64,000 bases of DNA from Paramecium sonneborni. Taxonomy: Eukaryota > Ciliophora > Oligohymenophorea > Peniculida > Parameciidae. The DNA lies in the NCBI GenBank assembly GCA_905182985.1, contig CAJJDN010000002.1, positions 124,001 through 188,000 of the forward strand, in the 5' to 3' direction. The position numbers and the translations under genes were made by a program. Positions 11,700-23,857 of the stretch are shown piece after piece (the stretch's first letter is position 1; every line of letters begins with the position of its first letter). Under the pieces are notes generated by a model. That model saw nothing but the letters and a program-made list of their open reading frames with translations. It was not told where the DNA came from and searched no databases.

Positions 11700-12838
11700 A
11701 TGAACTCAAAGGAATTTGATGTGTTTAATTTACATAAATTTCATTTATGCCAAATTCATAACCTAAAACTGTAATTAGTGTGCTCCAATCCATAGTGTAA
11801 AGAAAATGGATTGATTTGTATTGACTGCTTGCTCAAGAACCATAAAAATTGCAATTAATATATTTAAAAATTTGATGAGTATCTATCAAAGTTATAGATT
11901 AAAATACAAGATATTAAAAGCAAAAAAGATAAAGTATGTATTATGTTGATGACAAGAAATTTTAAGGTGCACAGACAATCTTATAAAATTTAGCAAATTT
12001 ATAAAAAAAAGTTAATGAACTAATTTTAAAACTATAATTTGTAATTGATTAATTTAAATATTTTAGTAAATTGAAACTTTTTTGTTGTAAGAGAATTAAA
12101 ATCATTCAAATGGAATAATTAAAAAACTAGTTTTTGCTAATTTAGAAGCAGAAAAGGATATAATAAAAGATTTCATTTAGAATTAAGAAAAATATACAAT
12201 ATATGAGGAAGAATATCAATGGGAGACTTAAGGAATTATAATAATTGAATCTCTAACATAAATTCTTAATGTTATCGATGTAGAATCTTAAGAAAAATAA
12301 TAAATTTTAGCTTAATAGAAATATTTAAAAGTAAAGAGCATAGAAGATCTAAAAAAAATAACTTGTTTTATTCCAAAACTTAGATTAGAATTGTATTTAT
12401 TTGATTTTATCAACTAGATTATAAAATAATTGGGAAGACATAAGAAACATATTTCCAAAATTTGTAGCTTTAAATAATTTATAAATTACAGCTATAAGAT
12501 CTCCTTTAAAAGCTCAAGATTTAGAAGATATTATAGGTGCAATATAATATTTACCAAAATTGGAGAAACTTAAAATAAACTTAATTGCTTCAAATGCAAA
12601 CGAATTAACATTAAAATTAATTCTAAAAATTGTCAGCCAGAAAAAATTGATAGAATTTGGAATTTCCTTTGGATACAGCTAAATTTTATCAGATGATTTT
12701 ATTAGACAAATGAATTAATTCAAAGAGTAATTAAAAGGAATACAGAAGATTTATATTAGTAATCAGCTACATGAATTTACTGAATAATAATAGAATTTGC
12801 TTTAATCATACTTAAATTAAATTGAATTTTTTGGGTGA
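11700..12838 (+). CDS. B-box zinc-finger protein with C-terminal leucine-rich region
   Basis: About 370 residues from ATG 11700 to TGA 12836-12838, with intron 12041-12066; a second possible intron of 33 nt keeps the frame and is undecided. Near the N-terminus the order of Cys and His (FHLCQIH, LVCSNPQCKE, GLICIDCLLKNHKNC) fits a B-box-type zinc finger, which usually mediates protein contacts. The middle is rich in Lys and Gln, probably coiled coil. The C-terminal 120 residues are leucine-rich with LRR-like periodicity (LEDIIGAIQYLPKLEKLKI). Proteins with an N-terminal B-box are frequent in Paramecium, but no specific role can be given. Its 3' end faces the next gene at 28 bp. Confidence 0.75.
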
Positions 12839-12865
12839 GGATTATATTTGATTTAATTATAGATT

Positions 12866-13336
12866 TCAATCTTAAGGGATTTCTATTTAAAGGTTTTTTT
12901 TTTTAATTCCAACCACTTTCTTCCTTCCACTTTCTATAGTTTGTTTTTTTTCTTCCTCATCTGGAGGGGATTTTGGAGAATGAGGAGACTATTAATTAAT
13001 TATTTCTCTTTCAGATTTTTCAAGATCAAGAAACATCTTACCTGTCTATTTATTTTATTCAGGTTGTTCTTATTAATACATGCGATTAGTTTTCGTGAAA
13101 GAATTTGTTTAGCTTAAAATTTATGGTTAGGTATTAACATTATCTGTTCGACTCTCTTATTTGCGATCGCAAGAATTAACATATTATTGTAATTTATTAA
13201 TTTCCTCTTCAAGCTTTTTGTTTCTTGTTTATTATTTTTTACGAATATAAATGAATAAAGCAATACTCAGGAAAACTAGAAAAATAATAACAAACACTAT
13301 TATGTAGATTTCTGAATTATCTGAGTCTTTATCCAT
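12866..13336 (-). CDS. Small single-pass membrane protein, unknown function
   Basis: 156 residues, ATG at 13336, TGA at 12866-12868, no intron needed. Acidic first residues (MDKDSDNSEIY) precede one strong transmembrane segment (IIVFVIIFLVFLSIALFIYI) and then a basic patch IRKKQQTRNKK, which suggests an Nout-Cin anchor. The cytosolic tail is Gln/Ser/Lys-rich and holds a proline-serine cluster (SPHSPKSPPDEEEKK). I recognise no family. Confidence 0.7.
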
Positions 13337-16328
13337 TATTGAAATTTTATTATTTAACTATAAAAGCAATTATAATTTGGTAAAAAATACGAAATACTTC
13401 AATGCATAAATTAGGGACATTATTAATGCAAATATTTCCAAATGATTCATGATAAATTTTTAGGCTTTGATTATTTTGAAGAAAATAAATAATCATATGC
13501 TAAAAAATGTTTTTAGATAATTCTTCTTATTTTTTTACTAATAAAAATAGTTTAATTATTTATATATTGATTTATAACTTATGGAGATTTTAATAATCAT
13601 CAATTTTATTTTTTATTATTATAATCGAGATTGTTTAATTAATACTCTTCCTTTTATATCATCTATAATTACCTATTATTTTTTAATAAATTTTGATAAA
13701 TCAATAAAAATATTGCAAATAGCAACTCAAGTTCAAAAATTGAATTCATATTTAAGATAAACTTTTATTGAATTTTTTTTTTTTTTTAAATCTAAGAAGA
13801 TCAAAAGCTGTAATTTATAAATGTCCTTAGTAGTTCCCCTACAAGCATTCTATACTTTCCAAAAAATAGTTGCACTATTGCTATTTACTTTTTTACATAT
13901 TTATAGTTTATCTTCTATAATTATAATTCTAATCATTATTAAATTAATTCGGTTATATATTAGAAAAATTTATTTATTTGTTTTTCTATATGAGTTACAA
14001 TTTATTTTTATTATTAATTTTTATCTATGTAGGATATCAGCCCCTTGTTCTGTATTTCTACTTCAAAGCTATTTAATGATCTCCAATAATAACTTACCCA
14101 TTAATATTCAAAAATTACTCAAATATTGAAGAAATAGAAAATTTCCTTAGTTTACTACAATATAATAAACCAAACCTTATCGAGAAAAATTAAATATTTT
14201 ATAGGAATATCATCTTGACCTCTTTTAAAATTATCATTAGTTTTCTCTTTTAAAACTTAATTATCTTAAAAAATAATTAGCCTTAACCCACTGTGAATAC
14301 ATAATAAATATATTTTAACAATAATAAAAATGGACTAAAAACTAGTTAATATGTATCCAAATATTGCATCCCAACGAGTTTGTTTTTAAACAAACATTTT
14401 TGTTGTTTCTTTATGAATTTCTATATTAAAAATTAATTTAAAAGTTGGTAATAAAATAAGCCCTCAAATTTTGATCATAAATACATAAAGAAAATAAGGA
14501 AAAATAACTCTCATTTATTAAACTGTATTTTAAATATAACACTTCATCTGAACTTTGATCATTTTTTAATCCTAAACCCATATAAGTAAATTATCACTCC
14601 TACTTGAAATAATCTAATTCATCTATTGATAACAATACTATAATCTATCCAGTATTATTCACTTTAATAACAATTATTTTTAGTCATTTTTATTTAAAAA
14701 ATTTTAATTTTTCAATAGAATAAGTTTAAAGTAGCAAAATCTTCTTTAAATGATTTTTTACCTAAAATATATATTTTAATTTAAATTAAAATCTTATCTT
14801 CAATTTTATATTATTTGATATAGGACTAATTAAATTAAAAAATATTTTCTTTCTTTTGTATAAAAATCTATTTTCCGACTATTGTGCTTTTGAAAAAATA
14901 TTGATTTTGCTAGCCTAAAAGATTTGTTATTTATCATTAACTAATGAAGATATAATTAATAATTTCATTAATAGAGATTATTCAAAATTGTATTAACTTT
15001 TCTCTAATATCAAAAATATAAATTTATATAAGAATATAAGACAATTAGAAATTGTATTTTGATTAAAGTTTTATTAAAAATCATAAAAAATTCATTTTAT
15101 TTTGCATGCATGACTTGAAAAGTAATAAGACAAAGGTTTATGTACAGTTTTGTTATTATTGATTATATTTGTGGTTTACTAATCTTAATGATCACTTTAA
15201 ACTCTTTTAATTTTTCTATAAAATACTGAATAATTTTCATTCCTATTTTTAATTCTTGCTTCCAATGTGAGTTATCTTGGAGTCAATACTTAAGCATCCA
15301 TTTCTTTATAACTTAGAATTTTTATTAGCGTTTGATTTTCTTATTTATTTATGTATTTTTCAATAGATTTAGATATTCTTAATCGAAATCTTGAGATTAG
15401 ATGAGATGCTTTAACTTGTGAATGAGCATCTCTCTAAGTAGTTCTTGTAGATAAAAGATTTCTTTATACTTAATTTTCAACTCTTTCGGTAAGATTGGGA
15501 TATAAAGGATTAATATTTTATGGCTTAATACTATTTTTGCTTACCATCAACTAAAATCTTTTTGAAATTTCAATTCTTTGTTATTAGGTTATATTTGTTA
15601 TCTTATTTGAATTAGATCGAATATTTCTAGGGCTTTTTAGATTTAAATAGTGAATTAGAGTATTTTCATTTTACATTGAATTACTAATATAAATAGAAAT
15701 TAAAATTCGAAAAAATTAACTATTTCATAAATATATTGTATATTCATGTAGAATAAATTTATCAATCTTTGTTTAGAAATTTGAAGCCAACAAAATTTCA
15801 AATAGAATGGATTTCTTGAATTCGAAATTTACACAAAATTTATTCCTTCATGCCTTAAATTAAATCAGAATTACAAAAATAAATTCTACAATTATTTATT
15901 TTTATAGCCAATCAGTATAATAAATATTTGCTAATTTCTCTCGCAGAATTTTCCGCATAACATTATTAATTAACCAAGAATATTTAATAGGAAAGGCTTT
16001 AAAATATTATTAAATTCTGTCATTTCATCATTTTTCACCAATTATTTTATTAAATAATGAAGTATTTCTGGGTTAGCTTATAATCATTATGATTAAATAG
16101 TAAATTGTGATATTTAAATAGGAATTGCAATCCCTATCTTCTATTTATTATGAGAGAAAAACTTAACCATAATGTGATGAATGCCAAAATAAATTTGGTC
16201 AAGATTGATTTTTAGCATGGTATTCTATTTAGTTAAAGTTCATTTATTTTGGAAAAAATTTTATTAATTAATTTAGAATAATAGAAATAAACTTATGCAA
16301 TAAAAAAAATATAGAATAAGAATTTTGA
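13337..16328. other. 3-kb gene-poor stretch, nothing assigned
   Basis: Long for this genome. I found no frame on either strand with recognisable motifs or protein-like composition over more than about 80 codons. A 102-codon stretch at 13821-14129 on the plus strand is open even in the standard code but is low-complexity hydrophobic and has no visible homologue. A short inverted repeat (GTTTGTTT/AAACAAAC) lies near 14379-14396. Decayed genes are possible. Confidence 0.5.
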
Positions 16329-16505
16329 ATAGCTAATTGGAGAAATTGTTAGAATGTGAGATGAATGAAAATGTTACTGGTGAAGATATTTTAGAATTAT
16401 ATGAAGCATTTGTAAAGAATTAGTAAAAATTTATGTAATTATAGAAATCAAGCATCTGTAAATCTAAAAGGACTTGAAATTTATAGTTAATTCAAAAAAA
16501 AGGTA
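16329..16505 (+). other. GAT-domain-like coding fragment upstream of the repeat protein
   Basis: One frame reads NSQLEKLLECEMNENV... then ...ELYEAFVKNQQKF, with the helical spacing of GAT domains from GGA/TOM1 adaptor proteins. A plausible 29-nt intron (about 16459-16487) and an A8 run at 16494-16501 separate it from the next reading frame; with one A more or fewer the two would join. Homology is weak and by eye only. Confidence 0.35.
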
Positions 16506-17453
16506 ATGAATATAAAAGAAACCCTTCATGAAATTTTAAAAAGCTAAGAAAATGATGAATTAATAATAAGAAATCAATCTTTATCAAAATTATCATCATA
16601 TATTTAATAAAAACCACCTGTTTACAATTAAAATAATGATGAATTTTCAAAAAATTATCAATCTTTATCAACATAATCATAAATTTAAGCAAAATAACCT
16701 GTTTATAATTAAAATAATGATGAATTTTAAAAAAAACATCAATATTTATCAACATAATCATAAATTTAATCATAACCACCTGTTTATAATTAAAATAATG
16801 ATGAATTTTCAAAAATAAATCAATCTAAAAATTATGTAGAAATATAATCAAAATCATCTTTTCATAATTAAAATAATGATGAATTTTCAAAAATATATCA
16901 ATCTAAAAATTAAGCAGAAATATAATCAAAATCATCGTTTCATAATTAAAATAATGATGAATTTTCAAAAATAAATCAATCTAAAAATTATGTAGAAATA
17001 TAATCAAAAGCATCTTTTCATAATTAAAATAATGATGAATTTTCAAAAATATATCAATCTAAAAATTAATCATAAATTTAATCATAACTACCTGTTTATA
17101 ATTAAAATAATGATGAATTTTCAAAAATAAATCAACCTAAAAATTAATCAGAAATTTAATCAAAATAGCTAATTCAAAACAAAAATAATGAAATATTTAT
17201 ATTCCAAAATTAATATTTATCATCATAATCTGAACTTTAACACATTCAAATCTTAATTAAATTATGTTTTAATTAGATTAGTTGTAACAAATAGTAATCT
17301 TTTTAATTTAGCCGACATGATTAGTTATCAAAAGTGGGTGATAAAGTTTTATAATGGATTAATAAAAAAAAGTATTCAAAAATACAATTATTAGAGAAGA
17401 ATGTGGATTAAAATTTACAATCAAAGGAAAAGATTATTGGCCTTTCTTTGTGA
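16506..17453 (+). CDS. Asn/Gln/Ser-rich tandem-repeat protein
   Basis: A 315-residue frame from ATG 16506 to TGA 17451-17453. After an N-terminal helix (MNIKETLHEILKSQENDEL) it consists of seven units of 26-27 residues around the core NQNNDEFSK. The region after the repeats overlaps, in another frame, the start of the ubiquitin-like frame at 17354; an A8 run at 17364-17371 is the likely place where one frame should pass into the other. So this may be the middle of one longer gene (GAT-like segment, repeats, ubiquitin-like segment) broken by one-base indels. Function unknown. Confidence 0.55.
16620..17160 (+). repeat. Seven-unit 78/81-bp tandem repeat
   Basis: The core AATAATGATGAATTTT starts at 16632, 16713, 16794, 16872, 16950, 17028 and 17106: two spacings of 81 then four of 78, all multiples of three. 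The repeat is kept in frame, as expected for a coding repeat. Units alternate between a SKNYVEIQSK and a SKNQAEIQSK/SKNQSQIQSQ type. Confidence 0.92.
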
Positions 17454-18035
17454 ATTTGAGTTTAATAGATTTAAATCTTATAAATCAAGATGAAATCTTA
17501 GTAGAAATCCTTTTTAAATTAGTTGTAGTTTTACAAGATGGTAAAGATAAAAGTTACGATATTTATATAAATTAGTATAAGAGATTATCAGATTTATTTT
17601 AAGAAGTCTTGATAAAGTTTAGCTTAAAAGAGTATTTAAATAAATTAATATATTAGGGAGGGCCTTAGTATGGAATTTTAGATCAAAAATGACATTTATA
17701 ACCAAAGTTAATTTGATAAAACTCTGTCTGAATTAAATATAGAGGGAAAGGAGAAAATAATTGCAAGAGTTCGTTATTCAGGTGGTTCATCCAACAAAAG
17801 AAAAAGCATCTATAACTTTAGAAAATAAATTTTATGAGAGTTTTCATTGTTATTAATTTTTCATTAATCCCTGTTAAATTGTAAGAAATCGAAAAATAAA
17901 ATCATTAAGTTAAAGAATTTTTGAGTCAAGGATTAATAAGAGGTTTTATTGATTTTCCTTATATTAAAGAAAGGTTTAAAATTCAAAATCTAATAGCTCT
18001 TTGTTCTAAAATATTACAATCTTAAATGATGTATT
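17354..18035 (+). pseudogene. Ubiquitin-fold-like protein with frame breaks
   Basis: From ATG 17354 a clean frame (KDYWPFFVNLSLIDLNLI, then KLIYQGGPQYGILDQ) stops at TGA 17690-17692. The next frame resumes at once with FDKTLSELNIEGKEKIIARV and RYSGG, the pattern of a ubiquitin-like fold, up to TGA 17835-17837. One base fewer in the A5 run at 17685-17689 would join them. A third frame (about 17840-18035) again looks coding (FLSQGLIRGFIDFPYIKERF). The gene is either decayed or affected by homopolymer errors, and may belong with the repeat protein upstream. The similarity to the triple ubiquitin-like protein at 38849-39687 is in pattern only. Confidence 0.5.
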
Positions 18036-18789
18036 GATATATATCCATTATCATCTAGATTTACCTGTTTTATTTCATTTATTCGATTTGATCGAATTAA
18101 GCCCTTTTTTATTTCTAATTATTCTTGATGATAGTTGTTATAGATACCTTTTTTCATTATTTTCTTCTTCAGATTTTCAAAGCTTATTTTATGCTCTATA
18201 GGTTTTTTAATGTTAGATCTTAAGATCTCAGATATTCTTTATCTTTTAAACTCTTGTTTTTAATTTATGATAAGCATTCCTTTCCTGAGTTTTAAATATG
18301 TTGTCCTTAATTTGCATTCTTTAATTCTCTTGAAAATTCATGCATCTTAAATTTTTGTTTTCAATTCCAGCTAAACCATGAATTATTTTCACTTCTATTC
18401 ATTTTTCAATAAACTCAATAATAAATAATATGAAATAGAGAACTTTTTTGTGATTCTTTCTTTACGGAATACAAATCATTTAATTAATATTATTCAGTTA
18501 TTTTAAAAATTTTATTGATTCAATGTATATCATCTTCAAAATTTTCTCTCCTATTATCTCAAATCTTTTAATCAAAACATCCTGATATCTTGTTGGGTAA
18601 GATCAATAAAATAGGAATAGCCTTTTAAATATACTTTCAAATAAGAGAATGAACGAATCAAAAATAAACAACTTTTAAAAATATTGTAAAATATGTTAAT
18701 TTTCAGTTATTTTTCTATAAGAGTATTAGTCTTACTCGAAAATTTATTCCATGGCTATATACTTTATAGTTGAAATCAATATAAATTTG
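18036..18789. other. Unassigned; possible minus-strand gene remnant
   Basis: On the minus strand a Lys/Arg/Gln-rich stretch (for example HKISFENLKKKIMKKGIY, about 18100-18250) looks protein-like, but stops in all frames prevent a complete gene model. No family recognised. Confidence 0.3.
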
Positions 18790-19080
18790 TCAGATCTATC
18801 TTTGTAAAAGTATCCAATTATGACCTTTCAATCTTTTATAGTCTTGATAGATTGCAATTTTCTAAATAAAGCTATCCTCTTTCTATTTGTATGGAAAATA
18901 AGATTAAATTTTACATTTTTTATAAAGGCTGAGTTGTAGATTGACCTAAATGAGTCACATTAATTAAAACGTCCTTTTCTATAAATATTTTAGGTGACCA
19001 AGGTATTGGCTTGTAATCATTATTCTCTTATTAAATCTATTCAACAATTTTATTGATAAAGTAATCATTTTTTAGCCTTT
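18790..19080 (-). pseudogene. Coding fragment, unidentified
   Basis: The minus strand reads NDYKPIPWSPKIFIEKDVLI and then VTHLGQSTTQPL with protein-like composition, followed by two competing continuations (with or without a 32-nt intron), both ending soon at TGA. I see no convincing start upstream. It may be the N-terminal, PH-like part of a lost kinase gene; that guess rests on memory of similar Paramecium proteins and is weak. Confidence 0.35.
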
Positions 19081-19758
19081 TTAAAATATGTTTTGAAATG
19101 AATTTTAGTTTAATTATTTATTAAGTTGAAAAATACTTTAATTTTTAGTTGAAAGCTAATGATAAACAAACCATTTTGATTTTTAAACTTAAGGTTTTAA
19201 TGAAAACTTTTTTGAGAATAATATGTAATGTTAAATATTAAGATTATCTATAATTTCTAACATGACATATACCAAATTCATTAAAGTATCTATTTAATTA
19301 AAATTTCAATCTGCAACTTTATTCACTTTGACTAATATCTATTACAATACTGCAAATTAAAATAAATAAATCAAAAAAATCATCTTTTTATCACTAGAAA
19401 CATTTTTTGAACTTGGAATAAATTTTGAAATTGATCAGAAGGATCCATTATTTATATGACTATTCTTTAAAAATTTCTCTAAAGTATAATTTTGAACCTA
19501 AAATACCTTTATCAGAAAAAGAAACAGATCTTTACCATCTTGGAAATATAACATATTTTAATTTTTTAATAGACAATAGTTGCATTACCAGATTTCATGG
19601 TTGCCTTTAAATTTCAACTTCTTCAACCTGACTATCTAAAAATAAAGTGTAATTTTAATATAATTAATATTATAATAATGTTCTAAACAAATAAATAAGA
19701 GATTTGAGTTTGTATTTTTATTTTCTTAGTATTTGAATTTGTGATAATATAAATATTA
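19081..19758. other. Unassigned, promoter side of GSK3
   Basis: A plus-strand stretch at about 19425-19630 is open and has mixed composition (LSEKETDLYHLGNITYF) but no ATG in frame and no recognised family. The rest is AT-rich and featureless. Confidence 0.35.
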
Positions 19759-21016
19759 ATGTTAAAGAAACCTTAATAATAACAACCAACTAAACCAAGC
19801 ACAAGAATTCCCACATTGGCTAATGATGAAAATCAATAACAATAGGTTTGGCTTAGTATTCATAATTTAGAAATCTGAATAAGCCCAAAAATACTCTCTA
19901 AATCAAATTGTTGGAAATGGCACTTTTGGAATGGTTTATTTAGTATTGCATTTTATCATCTTTCTAGGCCACCAATTCTGTTACAGGAGAAAAAGTAGCC
20001 ATTAAAAAAGTATTTCAAGATAAGAGGTATAAAAACAGAGAGCATTTAATCATTTAAGAACTCAATCACCCATGTGTAATAAAGTTAAAGGAAGCTTTTT
20101 TCACTTAAGGAGATAAAGTATTTATGCATTTAATCTTAAGGGTGACGATGTTTATTTGAATTTGGTTATGGATTATATACCTGATACATTAAGCAAAGTA
20201 GTTAGATATTACAGAAAAGCAAAATAGCAATTTCCTAATGTCTTATTAAAAGTATATGGATATCAAATGTTCAGAGCTCTAGCATATATGGAAGGTAACT
20301 TCACTAGTTTAAAATTAGGAATCGGTATTTGCCATAGAGACATTAAACCTTAAAATATATTGGTCGATCCAGCAACACATGTGCTTAAGATATGTGATTT
20401 TGGATCAGCTAAGAAACTTTAAAAAGGTGAACCTAATGTAGCATACATCTGCTCTCGTTATTATAGAGCACCTGAATTAATTTATGGAGCTACTGAATAC
20501 AGTACAGCAATTGATGTATGGTCCATTGGTTGTGTTATTGCAGAAATGCTTATTGGAGAGCCTCTCTTTCCAGGAGAAAGTGCAACCGATCAGTTAGTTG
20601 AAATAATTAAAATTTTGGGAACTCCCACCTAAGAACAAGTTAAAATGATGAATCCTCAGCATAAAGACTTTAAGTTTCCTCTCATCAAATGCCATCCTTG
20701 GTAGAAAGTAATTTATATATTCTCTATTGATTTCTAGGTATTTGCCAAATTCAAACCAGATGCTCTTTTTATTGATCTAATTTCTAAACTTATGGTATAT
20801 CCTCCAAAAGAAAGATTGAGACCACTTGAAGCTCTTGTGCATCCTTTCTTTAATGATTTAAGATAACCTGGATTTGGCATTCCTAATTAGACTTTACCAG
20901 ACTTTTTTGATTTTACTAAAGGTACTAATTAATTGTCATTATTTATAGAGGAACTCTCTATTTAACCTGAAATTGCACCCAAATTATACCCAACTTGGCA
21001 ACAAAAGAAATAATGA
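19759..21016 (+). CDS. GSK3: Glycogen synthase kinase 3 (GSK3/shaggy) family protein kinase
   Basis: Ser/Thr kinase of 367 residues, ATG 19759 to TGA 21014-21016, after removal of six introns: 19846-19870, 19943-19967, 20118-20140, 20295-20318, 20708-20737, 20922-20948. Landmarks: glycine loop [12 protein letters not shown], lysine in VAIKKV, catalytic loop HRDIKPQN, DFGSAK, and the GSK3-specific activation segment [18 protein letters not shown] with the tyrosine that family members autophosphorylate and the basic residues that bind primed substrates. The N-terminus is a short Gln/Pro-rich tail. Family role: phosphorylation of primed substrates in metabolic and developmental signalling; the ciliate role is not deducible. 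The next gene starts only 33 bp downstream on the same strand. Confidence 0.95.
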
Positions 21017-21049
21017 AAATTACATAACTTATTATATATAATTTATATA

Positions 21050-22754
21050 ATGAATCCAGTCAGAGTATTTCCATTGAAATTCAACGAATAACAAAATACT
21101 CAAAGTACTTCAAATTCCCCATAATTAAAGAAAAAGCAGATTCCAAAAGTACTGGAAAAACCATTGCTTATAAATATGTCTCCCATTTAGTAAAAATCAA
21201 AATTCATTGAAGAAACGGACAATCACCAATCAAGAGTAAATTTAATGTAAAACGATTAAATTTTAATCCTAAATAAGATGACAAATTTTAATTTGTATTA
21301 AATTATAAGATTTTCATAGACCTAATACTAAAGACCATCTTAATCAATTAGTTAATCCCCAAAGAAGAGAGTTATTAATGGAGTAAACAATAATGAAGTA
21401 TTATCAATCCATAAATAGTCATTATCTCCAATGAAACTACCTAATCTACGAAAAGCAGACACTTAATTAAATAACAATTTACTAATCAAAGACAATACGC
21501 TTTACGAAATGAAAAGTTCCAAAAGAAAAGATACAACAACAGATGGAACCTCTTCAGTAAATCGTTTTCTTAAACATATTAGTAATAAATTAGAGGATCA
21601 ATTTTTAAATTGATTTCTGATGCTACTAATTCTAATTCAAGACCTTCAGTATCAAGGATGAAATTGGCATCTTAAACTATTGATCAAGAAATTATACCAA
21701 AAGTATCTTCTCAAATGGTTATGTTACATGGACGATCATCAAGTTAAGCTACTTTAGTAAATACATTTGTCCTTGATGATTAAATGCAAGATTATGTTAA
21801 TTTATATTATTCCAAGTATTTTTAATCAATATTAGATCGTAACCTGGTTAAAATGGATAAGGATAAGCTAAAACTAATTAAGACAGTATTATTGTTACTA
21901 ATAATTTGGGTGGAATTATAAATAGATACATATTTTCAGTTTGCGATGGCCATGGTGTTTATGGACATTATGTGTCGTAATTAGTTAAAAAATTATTACC
22001 AAATATCATAGATTAATAAATAAAATCAACTATTGGAATTTAAGAAAAAGACATAAGTGAGAATCATTATACTGATATAACTAAAGTAATGACTTAAAGC
22101 TTTTTGAAAATGCAAAAAGATTTATCAAATTGTGGAATTGACACAACATTTAGTGGAACAACTTGTTCTTTAGTTTTAGTTTCAGGACCTCATTTATGGT
22201 GTGCCAATATAGGAGATTCAAGATCTGTAAATTAATTTTAAAATAAACTTTTAGATATTAATATAGTAATAAAATAATTAGAAATGGAAAACCATTGAAT
22301 TAAGCAACGATCATAAACCAGATTTACCAAATGAATACAAAAGAATAATATCTTTAAAGGCAGAGTTTAACCATTCATCAGTGAAAATGGGGAATTGATA
22401 GGACCACCAAGAGTATGGTTGTTACATGATTAAATTCCAGGATTAGCTATGAGTAGATCTTTTGGAGACTATGTTGCATCAACTGTTGGAGTAAGTTGTG
22501 AACCTGAGATAATTCATTATAGAATGAATTCTAATTTTGCATTCTTAGTTGTTGCAAGTGATGGAGTATGGGAATTCTTTTCTAATGATGAAATCTAAAA
22601 AATTATTGTCTAGAATTGGTAACAAAATATGACAGCTAAAAAATTAACCGAGATTTGCGATCATATTATTAAACTATCTACATAAAGATGGCATTAAGAA
22701 GATGAAGTAGTTGATGACATTTCAATTATAATTGCTTATCTCTAAAAACCATGA
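21050..22754 (+). CDS. PP2C-type protein phosphatase with one frame break
   Basis: Metal-dependent Ser/Thr phosphatase of about 543 residues. The first 220 residues are low-complexity and Ser/Asn/Gln-rich, probably regulatory. The catalytic domain shows KTNQDS, CDGHGVYGH (metal-binding Asp/Gly), SGTTC, NIGDSR, MSRSFGD, SDGVWEF and DDISIIIAYL, in PP2C order. Introns: 21557-21582, 21816-21835 (only 20 nt), 22227-22254. At 22351-22360 the frame must move by -1 between EYKRIISLK and GRVQPFISENGELIGP; both sides are clearly PP2C. No GT-AG intron fits there. The base sequence is TCT TTA AAG G, so either one A has been lost or a T-TTA-AAG heptamer slips. ATG 21050 is the first start after GSK3. Confidence 0.88.
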
Positions 22755-23857
22755 TAATTTTATTATTTAATTTTTTTTTTCATTATTTTCGAAAATTACT
22801 TCTTTTATTCTACTTAATAGTTATTAAAAAAGTAAAATCTCAAAAGATATTTTTTTATGAATCATTTTCTATATAAACTGTTAATACATTATTATTCAAA
22901 AAATAATAATCTCAATTAAATACAAAATTAGACATATTCTAACTTTTTTTTTTTTAATAAATTTACTCTTGAATATTTAAAATATTAATTAATGTAAAAC
23001 AATAACCACTATTTAAGATAAATATTGAACCTTAATCCATACAAATGATATTAAAGATTAAAAGTAAAGTCTGAAATAGAAAAAATCTTTAATAATCACG
23101 ATTAGATCGAAAAAGGAATTTGTAAAAAAGTAAAGATTTTATTTATGCTATAAAAGTTGAAATGAAAAAAAGAAAAAAAAAATCTATCAAGTAATATGTT
23201 CTGTATTTATAAGTTTAACAAGAGAAATTTGCTTATATTCTACTCATAAACTTTACCATGCAAAATTTATGATATAAAATAAAATACAATTTGGACTTAT
23301 TTTTATTAAACTTAAATTTGTTTGAAAATTAAGTAATATCAGTGTTTCGAAATAATCATAGAGATGAAAAAAGCCTTAGATTTCAAAAGATACTGCTTTC
23401 CCTATAAGGATTAGAATGATTCTCTTCCTGCTGATATAATATTAGTCTTTAAAAATCTATGTGTTTTATGATTTTAGTTTAATTTTTTTAAGTTAAAAAT
23501 ATTATGAACTTAAAAAAAATTAATGAATTACTAATTGTGTTTTGAAGATATAATAAAAACGAGCAAGATAATTACCTATCATCCAGTTAATTATCAAGTT
23601 GATATCAGATATAAAAAAAGGATTTTTTTTATAATTTAGTTAATTGTTATGGGATTTTAATAAAAACTTAATTAGTTATTATTAAGTAATAAAAAATCAA
23701 TCAAAATAGAATGAATTATATTAAGTATTTCTTAAAAGTTTTGATATATTGAAAATTAGTTTTAGAAAGGTAAACAATGATTAAAGAATTTTTTAAATAT
23801 GACAAAAGAAATTTGATTTTAAAAAATATAAAAGAACAAACCAATAGAAATCAAAAG
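22755..23857. other. 1.1-kb intergenic region between convergent genes
   Basis: AT-rich with poly-T runs. One 35-codon plus-strand frame (23364-23471, MKKALDFKRYCFPYKDQNDS...) has unusually protein-like composition and could be a relict exon; nothing else recognised. Confidence 0.5.

Noticed and set aside
13821..14129. 102-codon plus-strand frame.
   Set aside because: Hydrophobic low-complexity, no homology, and no support from splice sites or neighbours. Chance open frames are common when TGA is the only stop and GC is low.
14379..14396. Perfect short inverted repeat as a terminator or replication element.
   Set aside because: Eight-base palindromes of A/T and G are expected by chance in this composition, and hairpin terminators do not apply in ciliate macronuclear DNA.
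16620..17160. CRISPR-like array from regularly spaced repeats.
   Set aside because: Units are 78 or 81 bp with no distinct spacers, all multiples of three and inside an open frame in a eukaryotic genome.
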